Program-made: the position numbers and the translations under genes
Part shown: piece after piece, positions 35,081 to 46,200 of the stretch
How the letters are laid out: each line of letters opens with the position of its first letter
Numbering within the stretch: position 1 is the first letter of the stretch
Notes under the pieces: model-generated
Told to the model about the DNA's origin: nothing
Databases searched by the model: none
Seen by the model: the letters and a program-made list of their open reading frames with translations, nothing else
NCBI GenBank assembly: GCA_949130495.1
Contig: OX422215.1
Location: 7,169,302 to 7,233,301 of the forward strand
DNA: 64,000 nucleotides
Direction of reading: 5' to 3'
Source: Sambucus nigra
Lineage: Eukaryota > Streptophyta > Magnoliopsida > Dipsacales > Adoxaceae

Positions 35081-36942
35081 TCATCCTTTAGATTTAGCAT
35101 GGGAAGAATCAAGTGCACCCAAACGAGAATTATGAAGTTTAATTCCTAAAGTCACTAAATCCAATTTCCTAACCCAAGTAGGTGTAAAACGACGCATGGG
35201 AGTTTGGGTAAACGGGGCAACTTTATTCTCAAACTTCCTAGGAGCTTGTTTAAGGTCGTAACAATAACGCCTAGGGTGACCTTTCCTACCACAAAATGTG
35301 CAAGTGTAGCGGTGGTGGGAATGATTACCTTTATGTGGACCTTTTCTAACCATCCTAGTATTTTTCACACGTGCGGGGGGAATGGGAACAACTCTCACAT
35401 CAAAACCTATACCTCCCCTATCTCCCTTAATTTGGACGGTGCCTAGGATCTTATCTAACTTCTCCGACCTAGTCTCCAAATCAAACTTGACTCTAGACGA
35501 GTCTCTCAATCTCTCCTCCAACTCATGAATCCTAAACTCGAGCAAACGCCTAGACTCCTCAAACTCTAAAATCTCCTTTTTCAAGGACTCTATCAAGCCA
35601 CGGAGATTATCTCTCTCTTTATCCACAAACTCTAGTTTCTCCCTAAACTTCTTCTCACGTGCCCTAATATCCTCAATTAAACTATCATTATTTTCTATGG
35701 CAAGCTCATTCAACTTAGATTGCAATTTTGAGTTAGCCTTTTTCACCTTCACCGTTTCGGCATACAACTCATTAAACGCATTTTGTAACTCTTTCACATC
35801 TACCTCCTCCTCGTCACTCTCTTCACCCTCACTAACATGGGATACACTCAAAACCTCCTTGTAAGATTCATGCACATGAGATTCGTCATCGCTCACATGA
35901 CATGCCATAAATGCAACAAAGTTACGATCAATAGGGGAACTCTCTCCCTCTTCCGGATCACTATCACTTAAGGTGGAATTATAGACAATGGGTTGCTTTC
36001 CCTCTTTCTTAAGTCTAGTGGGACACTCCTTAAGTTTGTGACCGTACCCCTCACACCCAAAACACTTATCCGACTCATCTCTCTTAGGCTTTTCAAACTT
36101 ATCCTTAGAGGTGGGATCCACTTTGTTGTTCTTGAATCTTTCAAATTTCTTGGCATCTTTCGATTTCTTTTGAAACTTAATAAATTTTTTAAATTTCTTT
36201 GCCAACAAAGCAACATCCTCAAAATCAGAATCGGAATCCAAAACTTTAATTTCCTCCTTCCGAGTTTTCAAAGCAATACCCTTTTCTTTCTTAGGCACTT
36301 TCTTGGAGGTAATCATGACGATTTCATAGGCTTGTAAGTCACCTACGATCACTTCTAGTTTCTTCGACTATAACCTACCCAAGGAGTTTAAAATGGTCAC
36401 TTTCTCATCAAACCTACTAGGCAATGATCTAAGGATTTTCTTAATGACACGGTTGTCGGGAATTTTCTCACCTAGGTTAAACAACGAGTTGACAATATTG
36501 GACAACCTAGCATAAAACTCATCAAAGGTCTCACTCTCTAATATCCTAATGGTCTCAAACTGTGTAGTGAGATTTTGAAATTTTGACGCCCTAACCGTGC
36601 TAATGCCCTCGTGAGTGAGTGCCAAAATATCCCAAGCCTCTTTTGATGTTTCACAAGTCATAATTCTATTATATTCTTCATGTGTGACATGTAAGAAATA
36701 ACGTGCAGACCCTTAGAATTATATTGTGCAAATCTTTGTTCAGTTTCGGTCCATGACTCAACAGGTTTTAAACTAGTGACCTCACCTACAATAGTGACAG
36801 GGGGTGTCCAACCTTTCTCAACTGCAAGCCAAACACGCTCATCAATAGATTTTAAAGCACATCTCATTCTCATCTTCCATTAAGTGTAATTAGTGCCATC
36901 AAAAACAGGAGTTCGAGAAAATTCATTATATCCAGAATTCAT
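35081..36942 (-). pseudogene. gag: gag of copia-type element, two zinc knuckles
   Basis: Gag packages element RNA into virus-like particles. Start ATG at 36940-36942 (MNSGYNEFSRTPVFDGTNYT). Then come a UBN2/DUF4219-type capsid region (ALKSIDERVW; MTCETSKEAWD; FDEFYARLSNIVNS; LRSLPSRFDEKVT), a Lys-rich linker, the first CCHC knuckle CFGCEGYGHKLKEC, an acidic Ser-rich stretch, a ~110-residue predicted coiled coil (ELQNAFNELYAETVKVKK to LDKILGTVQ), and a second CCHC knuckle CTFCGRKGHPRRYC. It ends at 35081. Breaks: a TAA after GTNYT, a frame shift near 36690-36700, and a TAG near 36368. The longest open part is 35081-36352 (423 codons). A second knuckle behind a coiled coil is unusual for copia Gag and is shared with the gag at 60601. 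Confidence 0.88.
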
Positions 36943-36987
36943 CTTTGAAAACACACGGGATCACAAAACAAATAAAAAAAAAATTAT

Positions 36988-37000
36988 GGCTCTGATACCA
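36988..37000 (-). promoter_or_regulatory. Primer-binding site, tRNA-iMet type
   Basis: Minus-strand TGGTATCAGAGCC, three bases from the 5' LTR end, is the standard plant copia primer site complementary to initiator tRNA-Met. Confidence 0.95.
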
Positions 37001-37003
37001 ATT

Positions 37004-37183
37004 TGAATAGTGCCCAATATGTGTGTTTTAAACAAAACTAATTTTTCTTCGAAAAAGATCCAACCTTTAAATGTGCACCAAACCAAGTTGTGAAAAACTC
37101 AACTCTTACTTTAAACCAATTTTATCTTGATTAATCCTAAACATGCATCTAGTGATTAACGCAAGTAAATTAAAGTAAAGAAT
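37004..37183 (-). repeat. 5' LTR, first part (ends at CACTA-A insertion)
   Basis: First 180 bases of the right LTR (plus-strand view), ending in AAT, the left target-site copy of CACTA-A. Confidence 0.93.
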
Positions 37184-37203
37184 CACTACACCAAAAATAG
37201 CAA

Positions 37204-37335
37204 ATTGGCACACCCTGATATTAAAAATCTGGCACAGTTTAAAACTGTGCCAGGTTTTGGCACGGTTTAATGAAAATCTGGCACACTTTAAAACAGTGCC
37301 AAAATTTGGCATTGTTTTAAAGTGTGCCAAAATTA
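37204..37335. repeat. CACTA-A left subterminal palindromes
   Basis: Three to four units such as GCACAGTTTAAAACTGTGCC and GCACACTTTAAAACAGTGCC, near-perfect palindromes separated by about ten bases. Several variants carry a GGCACGGTTT half-site. Confidence 0.85.
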
Positions 37336-37707
37336 AGTACAGTTAACTAAAATATAAAAGCCCTAAAAAAATAATACCCCTCACAATTTTTTTTCTCTCC
37401 CGCTCACTTTGATCTCTCTTTCTAGTCTCCCGCTCTCTCTCTATCTCACCTTGGTCTTTCTCTACCGATTCAAGTCTGGTAAGGGTCGGGCATTTCTTTA
37501 TATGGGAGATTTGGGTGATTTTAGCCCCGGTGAAAGACCACGTTGCCCCTACCCTCTTTCTTTGTGGTCCTGATTGGGCTTCTTTTTCCAGCGATCGAAG
37601 GTTATGGTGGTGATAGGGAGGTGGCTGGATGTGGTGTGGTTCGTGGTGTTGTGCTGGGGTTGCTATGGTGGTTGTAGATCTGAGAGTGGCGATCCCACGG
37701 AGAAGCC

Positions 37708-39319
37708 ATGGAAATCCGTCCAGTGTCCAAACCCAAACCCTTGCAAAGATCACATGCTTCGATTCGTAAACTTGTCAAAAATCTAAGAGTAGCCTTCGCT
37801 TTGGCCTTACTTATTGCCGACGCCTTCCTTATAGCCCTTATCATCACCTACGTCCCCTGTAAGAATCGTATTTACTCTCCCTATCTCTGGATTGATTCTC
37901 TCTCAATCAATAACTATGTTTTTGTAATAGTTTACTCGTATAATTTTAGATACAAAGATAGACTGGGATGCATACATGTCACAGGTATGGATTTGTCTTT
38001 GTTTTTGAAGTTTGATTTAATTAACTGTTCATACTTCATATGGTATGGTTTTATTCAGACTTTGAATGATATAGGTTAATGGGTTCCTTGAAGGGGAGAG
38101 AGATTACACAGACCTTAAAGGTGACACAGGACCTCTGGTCTACCCTGCTGGGTTTCTATATATATGCTCAGCTATACATTTTGTTACAGGAGAGCAGGTG
38201 TATCCTGCTCAGGTATTTTGTTTCTTTTTATAAGTTTTGAACGGATTCTTAAACTTGTGATCATTGTTTCCATAATCTTGAATTGTTCTTGATTTCCCAA
38301 GTCAAATCTGTATTCTTAAGTTAACTACATGGAGAAACACATACTGCGATTGAAATATTGGTGAACACTTCATAAATATCTTGAGTGACTTGAATTATAA
38401 GCAGTATATGCGGAAATTTTTTTGAAAAGTTCTTCAACAATTTTTTTTCGTTATTATTGCGTTTCACTTATGATATCATTGCTAGACCTTTTAATTTCTG
38501 AATGCTTTGTTTCACAATAAATTAAGAGGATATTGCAAGAAACCCCCCGAGTTTTAATCAAAACTCGAATGAATTCAAGGACATATTCGAAGAAATTCTG
38601 ACTGCTGGCTGGAATGGTTTGTGGGTTCCAAGCAACTATAGTGATTGAACCTAATAAGATAGCCATTACAACCCAATAAGTAATAATTACTTGGCCAAAC
38701 TCTAGTTGAACATAGCTCCCAAAACTATTCATTTTGCAAAAAAATCCTTGAAATATTCCAGTTGTTTGCAATTTATGTATAATTTGTCATAGTTTATAGG
38801 GGATTATCAGCAATGCTAGGAGGGATTTGCAATTGGATCAATAGTTTGGGGATTTTTTTCCCGCATTTTACCCCAATTTAAGCTTTTCATGTTTCCTTAT
38901 TATCTCGCATCAAATTATGACTCTTTTATTGTGCACTATAACTAATCCACTAGGTCATTTACTTGAGTGTCCTAATCCACGAGGTCGTTTTACTTGATTG
39001 TCAGAGTGCTCCTCAAAGATTGTGGAAGTACATTTACTAGGTGAATAGTTTGCTAAGGTTGCCTGTAGTATATATTTTACCAGTTGATTTTGAATCTGAA
39101 CTTAATTACTGTCAGTGGTCCGCGCAAATATCTTTTCAATCTTCTTCCTTCAGCTGGCTGTCCACTAGTAACAAGGAAGTTCGGGGGAATTTATATTGTT
39201 TTATGATTAAGCATGTTGAAGTTCATGGCTTATATTTTTCTGTGTTACAAATTCTCTTCGGCTTTCTCTACATTGTGAATCTCGGAGTAGTCTTTTTTGT
39301 CTATTTGAAGACTGACGTG
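37708..39319 (+). pseudogene. ALG3: Captured ALG3 gene fragment, exons 1-4
   Basis: ALG3 is the ER alpha-1,3-mannosyltransferase that adds mannose to dolichol-linked Man5GlcNAc2. Exon 1 (37708-37858) encodes MEIRPVSKPKPLQRSHASIR... and a first membrane segment FALALLIADAFLIALIITYV, ending at a GTAAG donor. Exon 2 (37950-37984) encodes YTKIDWDAYMSQ. Exon 3 (38075-38212) encodes VNGFLEGERDYTDLKGDTGP then LVYPAGFLYIC...VYPAQ. Exon 4 (about 39250-39319) encodes ILFGFLYIVNLGVVFFVYLK TDV. Phases agree and exons 1-3 have canonical AG/GT borders. The acceptor before exon 4 reads CAA instead of CAG, and the remaining two thirds of the protein is absent. Read through intron 3, translation stops within a few codons. 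It is a transduplicated gene fragment, not a working enzyme gene. Confidence 0.88.
38550..38723 (-). pseudogene. atpI: Plastid atpI fragment (NUPT) in ALG3 intron 3
   Basis: The minus-strand frame contains [18 protein letters not shown] and [20 protein letters not shown], which match the plastid ATP synthase CF0 subunit a (atpI) around its first membrane helices. The frame is open across the match, but residues diverge from the usual plastid sequence (for example a Trp in place of Arg before NPQTIP), so the transfer is old. It lies between exons 3 and 4 of the ALG3 fragment, on the opposite strand. No other plastid genes flank it. Confidence 0.8.
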
Positions 39320-39609
39320 GTATGAAACATTCCTCATGATTTTATAAACTTGCTTTCACAGACACCTCTATGATATAGTTTTTGGACTCTTACTGGTCAA
39401 ACTAGTTAACAATTTTGTTAGAACCCTGAACATGGATATTAATTTCTACTGGTCAAACTCGTTTATAATTTTGTTAGATACCTGGATATGGATTTTAACA
39501 CAACATGTTCAGGATCTAATAAATGCTAATAATGGTCAATGAGGTTAAAACATGGCTTCCATCTTAATTTGTTCGCACATCATTTCATTTTGATTGCCAT
39601 GTGTCATTC

Positions 39610-40050
39610 TGATGTGTTCCATGATGAGGGGCATTTTTGTCATTTTTCCTTTTGTTAGTTGGTAGTAGTTACAAGGATTAGTAAGGGCTATAGTAGGTAT
39701 TTTGTAATAAGAATGTGTTAGCCCATGTGATGTTATGGTGGGGACCTTTAGTGCTGTCATCCATGACATCACATGGATGCTAGCATTCCTTTAGGAGCAA
39801 GTAAACGACCCTTTAGATCATTCCTTTTGTCCTATAAATAGTGTACCTACCCCGTTTGAGGAAATCATTCCTCTAATATATATTTTAAGGATTACTACTA
39901 GTGTAATTTCTTTGTGTGTTATTATCATCGTTTACGTCAATTGGTATAAGAGTCTAGTCGCTCCACCCGTTGTTGTTGTGTAGAAAATCGTAAATAAAAC
40001 AACAATGACGTCAAAGAAGAATACCCAAGCTGAGAGTTTTTAATATTGTG
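39610..40050 (+). mobile_element. Truncated copia LTR with primer site
   Basis: An LTR-like segment contains CCTATAAATAGTG (39832-39844, TATA-like) and ends ...TTTACGTCA before TTGGTATAAGAGTC, a degenerate tRNA-iMet primer site. It is followed by an ATGACGTCAAAGAAG gag-like start and an early stop. The left limit (TGATGTGTTCC) is approximate. It is a stub of a second, unrelated retrotransposon inside CACTA-A. Confidence 0.5.
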
Positions 40051-40222
40051 TGATATTTTGTGTGATATTTTTTTTTCTCTTTTTCATATTTGAATGCGAG
40101 TTTTTAATCTAAACAACCTCATTAAACACCCATCAGTGCAGCAGCTGAGTTCAACGAAGATGAATGTGAAGTGATTGCACTTGCTCTGTTTGTAGGTTCA
40201 CGTGGAAGAATCGAACATGCAA

Positions 40223-43200
40223 GAATATGATGATAATTTGAGAATATGACGATAATTTGTAGGAACTGACCGCGTAGTCCCGGGTCTCCCGGTTTGTGAA
40301 TATGACGATAATTTGTGAAAATCACATTTAGTTAAAAACAAGCCGTCAAAGTGTGAAAAACCCAAACCACCCCCCAAACAACCCCGTAGGAGGCACGAAC
40401 ACCTCGCTCGGGACCAATGTAACTTATAGGAACTGACCGCGTAGTCCCAGGTCTCCCAGTTTGTGAATATGACGATAATTTGCAAAAATCAGCACTTAAA
40501 CTTAAAAACAAGCCGTTAATGGGTGAAAACCCAAACCACCCTCCAAACGACCCCGTAGGGGGCACGAACACCTCGCACGGGACCAATGTAACTTGTAGGA
40601 ACTGACCGCGTAGTCCCGGGTCTCCCAGTTTGTGAATATGACGATAATTTGCAAAAATTAGCACTTAAACTTAAAAATAAGCCGTTAATGGGTGAAAACC
40701 CAAACCACCCTCCAAACGACCCTGTAGGGGGCACGAACACCTCGCACGGGACCAATGTAACTTGTAGGAACTGACCGCGTAGTCCCAGTTCTCCCGATTT
40801 GTGAATATGACGATAATTTGCAAAAATCATACTTAGTTAAAAACAAGCCGTCAAAGGGTGAAAACCCAAACCACCCACCAAACGACTCCGTAGGGGGCAC
40901 GAACACCTCGCACGGGAACAATGTAACTTGTAGGAACTGACCGCGTAGTCCCGGGTCTCCCGGTTTGTGAATATGACGATAAATTGCAAAAATCAGCACT
41001 TAAACTTAAAAACAAGCCGTTAAAGGGTGAAAACTCAAACCACCCCCCAAACGACCCCGTAGGGGGCACGAACACCTCGTACGAGTCCAATGTAACTTGT
41101 AGGAACTGACCGCATAGTCCCGGGTCTCCCGGTTTGTGAATATGATGATAATTTGCAAAAATCACACTTAGTTAAAAACATGCCGTCAAAGGGTGAATAC
41201 CCAAACCAACCCCCAAACGACCCCGTAGGAGGCACGAACACCTCGCACGGGACCAATGTAACTTGTAGGAACTGATCGCGTAGTCCCGGGTCTCTCGGTT
41301 TGAGAGTATGACGATAATTTGCAAAAATCAACACTTAAACTTAAAAACAAGCCGTTAAAGGGTGAAAACCCAAACCACCCCCCAAACGACCCCGTAGGGG
41401 GCACGAACACCTTGCACGGGTCCAATGTAACTTGTAGGAACTGACCGCGTAGTCCCGGGTCTCCCGGTTTGTGAATATGACGATAATTTGCGAAAATCAC
41501 ATTTAGTTAAAAACAAGCCGTCAAAGTGTGAAAAACCCAAACCACCCCCCAAAGGACCCCATAGGAGGCACGAACACCTCGCTCGGGACCAATGTAACTT
41601 GTAGGAACTGACCGCGTAGTCCCGGGTCTCCCAGTTTGTGAATATGACGATAATTTGCAAAAATCAACACTTAAACATAAAAACAAGCCGTTAATGGGTG
41701 AAAACCCAAACCACCCTTCAAACGACCCCGTAGGGGACACGAACACCTCGCACGGGACCAATGTAACTTGTAGGAACTGACCGCGTAGTCCCGGATCTCC
41801 CAGTTTGTGAATATGACGATAATTTGCAAAAATTAGCACTTAAACTTAAAAACAAGCTGTTAATGGGTGAAAACCCAAACCACCCTCCAAACGACCTCGT
41901 AGGGGGCACGAACACCTCGCACGGGACCAATGTAACTTGTAGGAACTGACCGCGTAGTCCCGGGTCTCCCGATTTGTGAATATGACGATAATTTGCAAAA
42001 ATCACACTTAGTTAAAAACAAGACGTCAAAGGGTGAAAACCCAAACGACCCCGTAGGGGGCACGAACACCTCGCACGGGACCAATGTAACTTGTAGGAAC
42101 TGACCGCGTAGTCCCGGGCCTCCCGGTTTGTGAATATGACGATAAATTGCAAAAATCAGCACTTAAACGTAAAAACAAGCCATTAAAGGGTGAAAACTCA
42201 AACCACCCCCCAAACGACCCCGTAGGGGCACGAACACCTCGCACGGGACCAATGTAACTTGTAGGAACTGACCGCGTAGTCCCGGGTCTCCCGGTTTGTG
42301 AATATGACGATAATTTGCAAAAATCACACTTAGTTAAAAACATGCCGTCAAAGGGTGAATACCCAAACCAACCCCCAAACGACCCCGTAGGAGGCACGAA
42401 CACCTCGCACGGGACCAATGTAACTTGTAGGAACTGATCGCGTAGTCCCGGGTCTCTCGGTTTGAGAGTATGACGATAATTGGCAAAAATCAACTCTTAA
42501 ACTTAAAAACAAGCCGTTAAAGGGTGAAAACCCAAACCACCCCACAAACGACCCCGTAGGGGGCACGAACACCTTGTACGGGTCCAATGTAACTTGTAGG
42601 AACTGACCGCGTAGTCCCAGGTCTCCCGGTTTGTGAATATGACGATAATTTGCGAAAATCACATTTAGTTAAAATCAAGCCGTCAAAGTGTGAAAACCCC
42701 AAACCACCCCCCAAACGACCCTGTAGGAGGCACGAACAACTCGCTCGGGACCAATGTAACTTGTAGGAACTGACCGCGTAGTCCCGGGTCTCCCAGTTTG
42801 TGAATATGACGATAAGTTGCAAAAATCAACACTTAAAACTTATAAACAAGCCGTTAATGGGTGAAAACCCAAACCACCCTCCAAACGACCCGGTAGGGGG
42901 CACGAACACCTCGCACGGGACCAATGTAACTTTTAGGAACTGACCGCGTACTCCCGGGTCTCCCAGTTTGTGAATATGACGATAATTTGCAAAAATTAGC
43001 ACTTAAACTTAAAAACAAGCCGTTAATGGGTGAAAACCCAAACCACCCTCCAAACGACCCCGTAGGGGGCACGAACACCTCGCACGGGACAAATGTAACT
43101 TGTAGGAACTGACCGCGTAGTCCCGGGTCTCCCGGTTTGTGAATATGACGATAATTTGCAAAAATCACACTTAGTTAAAAACAAGCCGTCAAAGGGTGAA

Positions 43201-46200
43201 AACACAATAATTTGCCAAAATCACACTTAGTTAAAAACATGCCGTCAAAGGGTGAATACCCAAACCAACCCCCAACCGACCCCGTAGGAGGCACGAACAC
43301 CTCGCACGGGACCAATGTAACTTGTAGGAACTGATCGCGTAGTCCCGGGTCTCTCGGTTTGAGAGTATGACGATAATTTGCAAAAATCAACACTTAAACT
43401 TAAAAACAAGCCGTTAAAGAGTGAAAACCCAAGCCACCCCCCAAACGATCCCGTAGGGGGCACGAACACCTCGCACGGGACCAATGTAACTTGTAGGAAC
43501 TGACCGCGTAGTCCCGGATCTCCCGATTTGTGAATAGGATGATAATTGGCAAAAATCAGCTCTTAAAACTTAAAAACAAGCCGTTAATGGGTGAAAACCC
43601 AAACCACCCTCCAAACGACCCCGTAGGGGGCACGAACACCTCGCACGGGCGCAATGTAACTTGTAGGAACTAATCGCGTAGTCCCGGGTCTCTCGGTTTG
43701 AGAGTATGACGATAATTTGTAAAAATCAACTCTTAAACTTAAAAACAAGCCGTTAAAGGGTGAAAACCAAAACCACCCACCAAACGACCCCGTAGGCGGC
43801 ACGAACACCTCGCACGGGAACAATGTAACTTGTAGGAACTGACCGCGTAGTCCCGGGTCTCCCGGTTTGTGAATATGACGATGAATTGCAAAAATCAGCA
43901 CTTAAACTTAAAAACAATCCGTTAAAGGGTGAAAACTCAAACCACCCCCCAAACGACCCCGTAGGGGGCACGAACACCTCGCACGAGTCCAATGTAACTT
44001 GTAGGAACTGACCGCGTAGTCCCGGGTCTCCCGGTTTGTGAATATGACGATAATTTGCAAAAATCACACTTAGTTAAAAACATGCCGTCAAAGGGTGAAT
44101 ACCCAAACCAACCCCCAAACGACCCCGTAGGAGACACGAACACCTCGCACGGGACCAATGTAACTTGTAGGAACTGATCGCGTAGTCCCGGGTCTCTCGG
44201 TTTGAGAGTATGACGATAATTTGCAAAAATCAACACTTAAACTTAAAAACAAGCCGTTAAAGGGTGAAAACCCAAACCACCCCCCAAACGACCCCGTAGG
44301 GGGCACGAACACCTTGCACGGGTCCAATGTAACTTGTAGGAACTGACCGCGTAGTCCCTGGTCTCCCGGTTTGTGAATATGACGATAATTTGCGAAAATC
44401 ACATTTAGTTAAAAACATGCCGTCAAAGTGTGAAAAACCCAAACCACCGCCCAAAGGACCCCATAGGAGGCACGAACACCTCGCTCGGGACCAATGTAAC
44501 TTGTAGGAACTGACCGCGTAGTCCCGGGTCTCCCAGTTTGTGAATATGATGATAATTTGCAAAAATCAGCACTTAAACTTAAAAACAAGTCGTTAATGGG
44601 TGAAAACCCAAACCACCCTTCAAACGACCCCGTAGGGGGCACGAACACCTCGCACGGGACCAATGTAACTTGTAGGAACTGACCGCGTAGTCCCGGGTCT
44701 CCCAGTTTGTGAATATGACGATAATTTGCAAAAATTAGCACTTAAACTTAAAAACAAGCCGTTAATGGGTGAAAACCCAAACCACCCTCCAAACGACCCC
44801 GTAGGGGGCACGAACACCTAGCACGGGACCAATGTAACTTGTAGGAACTGACCGCGTAGTCTCGGGTCTCCCGATTTGTGAATATGACGATAATTTGCAA
44901 AAATCACACTTAGTTAAAAATAAGACGTCAAAGGGTGAAAACCCAAACGACCCCGTAGGGGGCACGAACACCTCGCACGGGACCAATGTAACTTGTAGGA
45001 ACTGACCGCGTAGTCCCGGGTCTCCCGGTTTGTGAATATGACGATAAATTGCAAAAATCAGCACTTAAACTTAAAAACAAGCCGTTAAAGGGTGAAAACT
45101 CAAACCACCCCCCAAACGACCCCGTAGGGGCACGAACACCTCGCATGGGACCAATGTAACTTGTAGGAACTGACCGCGTAGTCCCGGGTCTCCCGGTTTG
45201 TGAATATGACGATAAATTGCAAAAACCATCACTTAAACTTAAAAACAAGCCGTTAAAGGGTGAAAACTCAAACCACCCCCCAAACGACCCCGTAGGGGCA
45301 CGAACACCTCGCATGGGACCAATGTAACTTGTAGGAACTGACCGCGTAGTCCCGGGTCTCCCAGTTTGTGAATATGACGATAATTTGCAAAAATCACACT
45401 TAGTTAAAAACATGCCGTCAAAGGGTGAATACCCAAACCAACCCCCAAATGACCCCGTAGGAGGCACGAACACCTCGCACGGGACCAATTTAACTTGTAG
45501 GAACTGATCGCGTAGTCCCGGGTCTCTCGGTTTGAGAGTATGACGATAATTTGCAAAAATTAACTCTTAAACTTAAAAACAAGCCGTTAAAGGGTGAAAA
45601 CCCAAACCAACCCACAAACGACCCCGTAGAGGGCACGAACACCTTGCACGGGTCCAATGTAACTTGTAGGAACTGACCGCGTAGTCCCAGGTCTCCCGGT
45701 TTGTGAATATGACGATAATTTGCGAAAATCACATTTAGTTAAAATCAAGCCGTCAAAGTATGAAAAACCCAAACCACCCTCCAAACGACCCTGTAAGAGG
45801 CACGAACACCTCGCTCGGGACCAATGTAACTTGTAGGAACTGACCGCGTAGTCCCGGGTCTCCCAGTTTGTGAATATGACGATAATTTTTAAAAATCAAG
45901 ACTTAAAACTTAAAAACAAGCCGTTAATGGGTGAAAACCCAAACCACCCTCCAAAACGATCCCGTAGGGGGCACGAACACCTCGCACGGGACCAATGTAA
46001 CTTTTAGGAACTGACCGCGTAGTCCCGGGTCTCCCAGTTTGTGAATATGACGATAATTTGCAAAAATTAGCACTTAAACTTAAAAACAAGCCGTTAATGC
46101 GTGAAAACCCAAACCACCGTCCAAACGACCCCGTAGGGGGCACGAACACCTCGCACGGGACCAATGTAACTTGTAGGAACTGACCGCGTAGTCCCGGGTC

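Noticed and set aside
38454..38771. Functional nuclear atpI gene
   Set aside because: Only a ~58-codon segment matches; there is no transit peptide, and it is antisense in an intron of a broken gene fragment.
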